Shown in pieces: positions 41,903-41,919 of a stretch of DNA of 41,919 bases (position 1 is the first letter of the stretch; the number at the start of each line of letters is the position of its first letter). The stretch is from JAVBSC01 sp031547305 (lineage in GTDB: Bacteria; Desulfobacterota; Desulfovibrionia; Desulfovibrionales; Desulfovibrionaceae): contig JAVBSC010000064.1 of NCBI GenBank assembly GCA_031547305.1, forward strand, positions 1 through 41,919, read 5' to 3'. Under the pieces are notes generated by a model that saw only the letters and a list, made by a program, of their open reading frames with translations, was not told the origin of the DNA and did no database searches. The translations under genes and the position numbers were made by a program.

Positions 41903-41919
41903 GCCCAAACCACACCGAA

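Overview
The window looks like a chromosomal segment of a sulfate- or sulfite-reducing deltaproteobacterium of the Desulfovibrio/Bilophila type. Supporting signs are a GC-rich genome with AT-rich intergenic regions, a periplasmic Tat-exported [NiFe] hydrogenase, a fused acetyl-CoA carboxylase carboxyltransferase, a TRAP transporter, two glycyl radical enzymes (GREs) with two activases, and clear use of UGA as selenocysteine. No rRNA, tRNA, CRISPR array, insertion sequence or microcompartment shell gene was seen.

Layout. Positions 1-8.3 kb and 30.7-41.9 kb are mostly housekeeping: ssb, a biotin-dependent carboxylase cluster, purine nucleoside phosphorylase, a two-RCK K+ channel, then cstA, an MCP, ftsY, a CPBP protease, hydrogenase hynB-hynA and a UbiD-family decarboxylase. 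Between them, about 8.3-30.4 kb, lies an accessory anaerobic island. On the minus strand a sigma-54 promoter near 13.11 kb drives GRE1, followed by three small HesB/IscA-like genes and a TPR gene. A divergent gene encodes a PAS/AAA+ sigma-54 activator. A minus-strand group (DUF4037-like, DUF4125-like, TPR, ClpA) and an MFS transporter follow. GRE2, its activase and a fourth HesB-like gene run on the plus strand from another sigma-54 promoter. A TRAP transporter and a second activase run on the minus strand from a third.

Main discovery. Three of the four HesB/IscA-like genes (9227-9520, 10112-10393, 25224-25496) are read only if an internal in-frame TGA is selenocysteine. Each TGA falls at the same place in the protein. 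Each is followed 19 or 25 nt later by the same short hairpin with a GGT apex, as expected of a bacterial SECIS element. The fourth paralogue (9614-9937) has a Cys codon there and keeps the hairpin at the same spacing, but its apex is AAC. Both GRE loci carry such genes directly downstream, and a decayed GRE C-terminus lies between two of them, so the GRE-HesB pair appears to have been duplicated as a module. I propose GRE-linked HesB-like selenoproteins as a system: small redox, Fe-S or protective partners of GREs.

Regulation. Four sigma-54-type promoters (GRE1, GRE2, MFS, activase2-TRAP) and one sigma-54 activator are present. TACAA-n-TTGTA-like palindromes lie upstream of GRE1 and between MFS and GRE2. 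Together they suggest one regulon importing a substrate, cleaving it by radical chemistry and handling the product. The substrates cannot be read from the sequence. GRE2 has the C-x-E active site of radical lyases/dehydratases. GRE1 lacks that glutamate.
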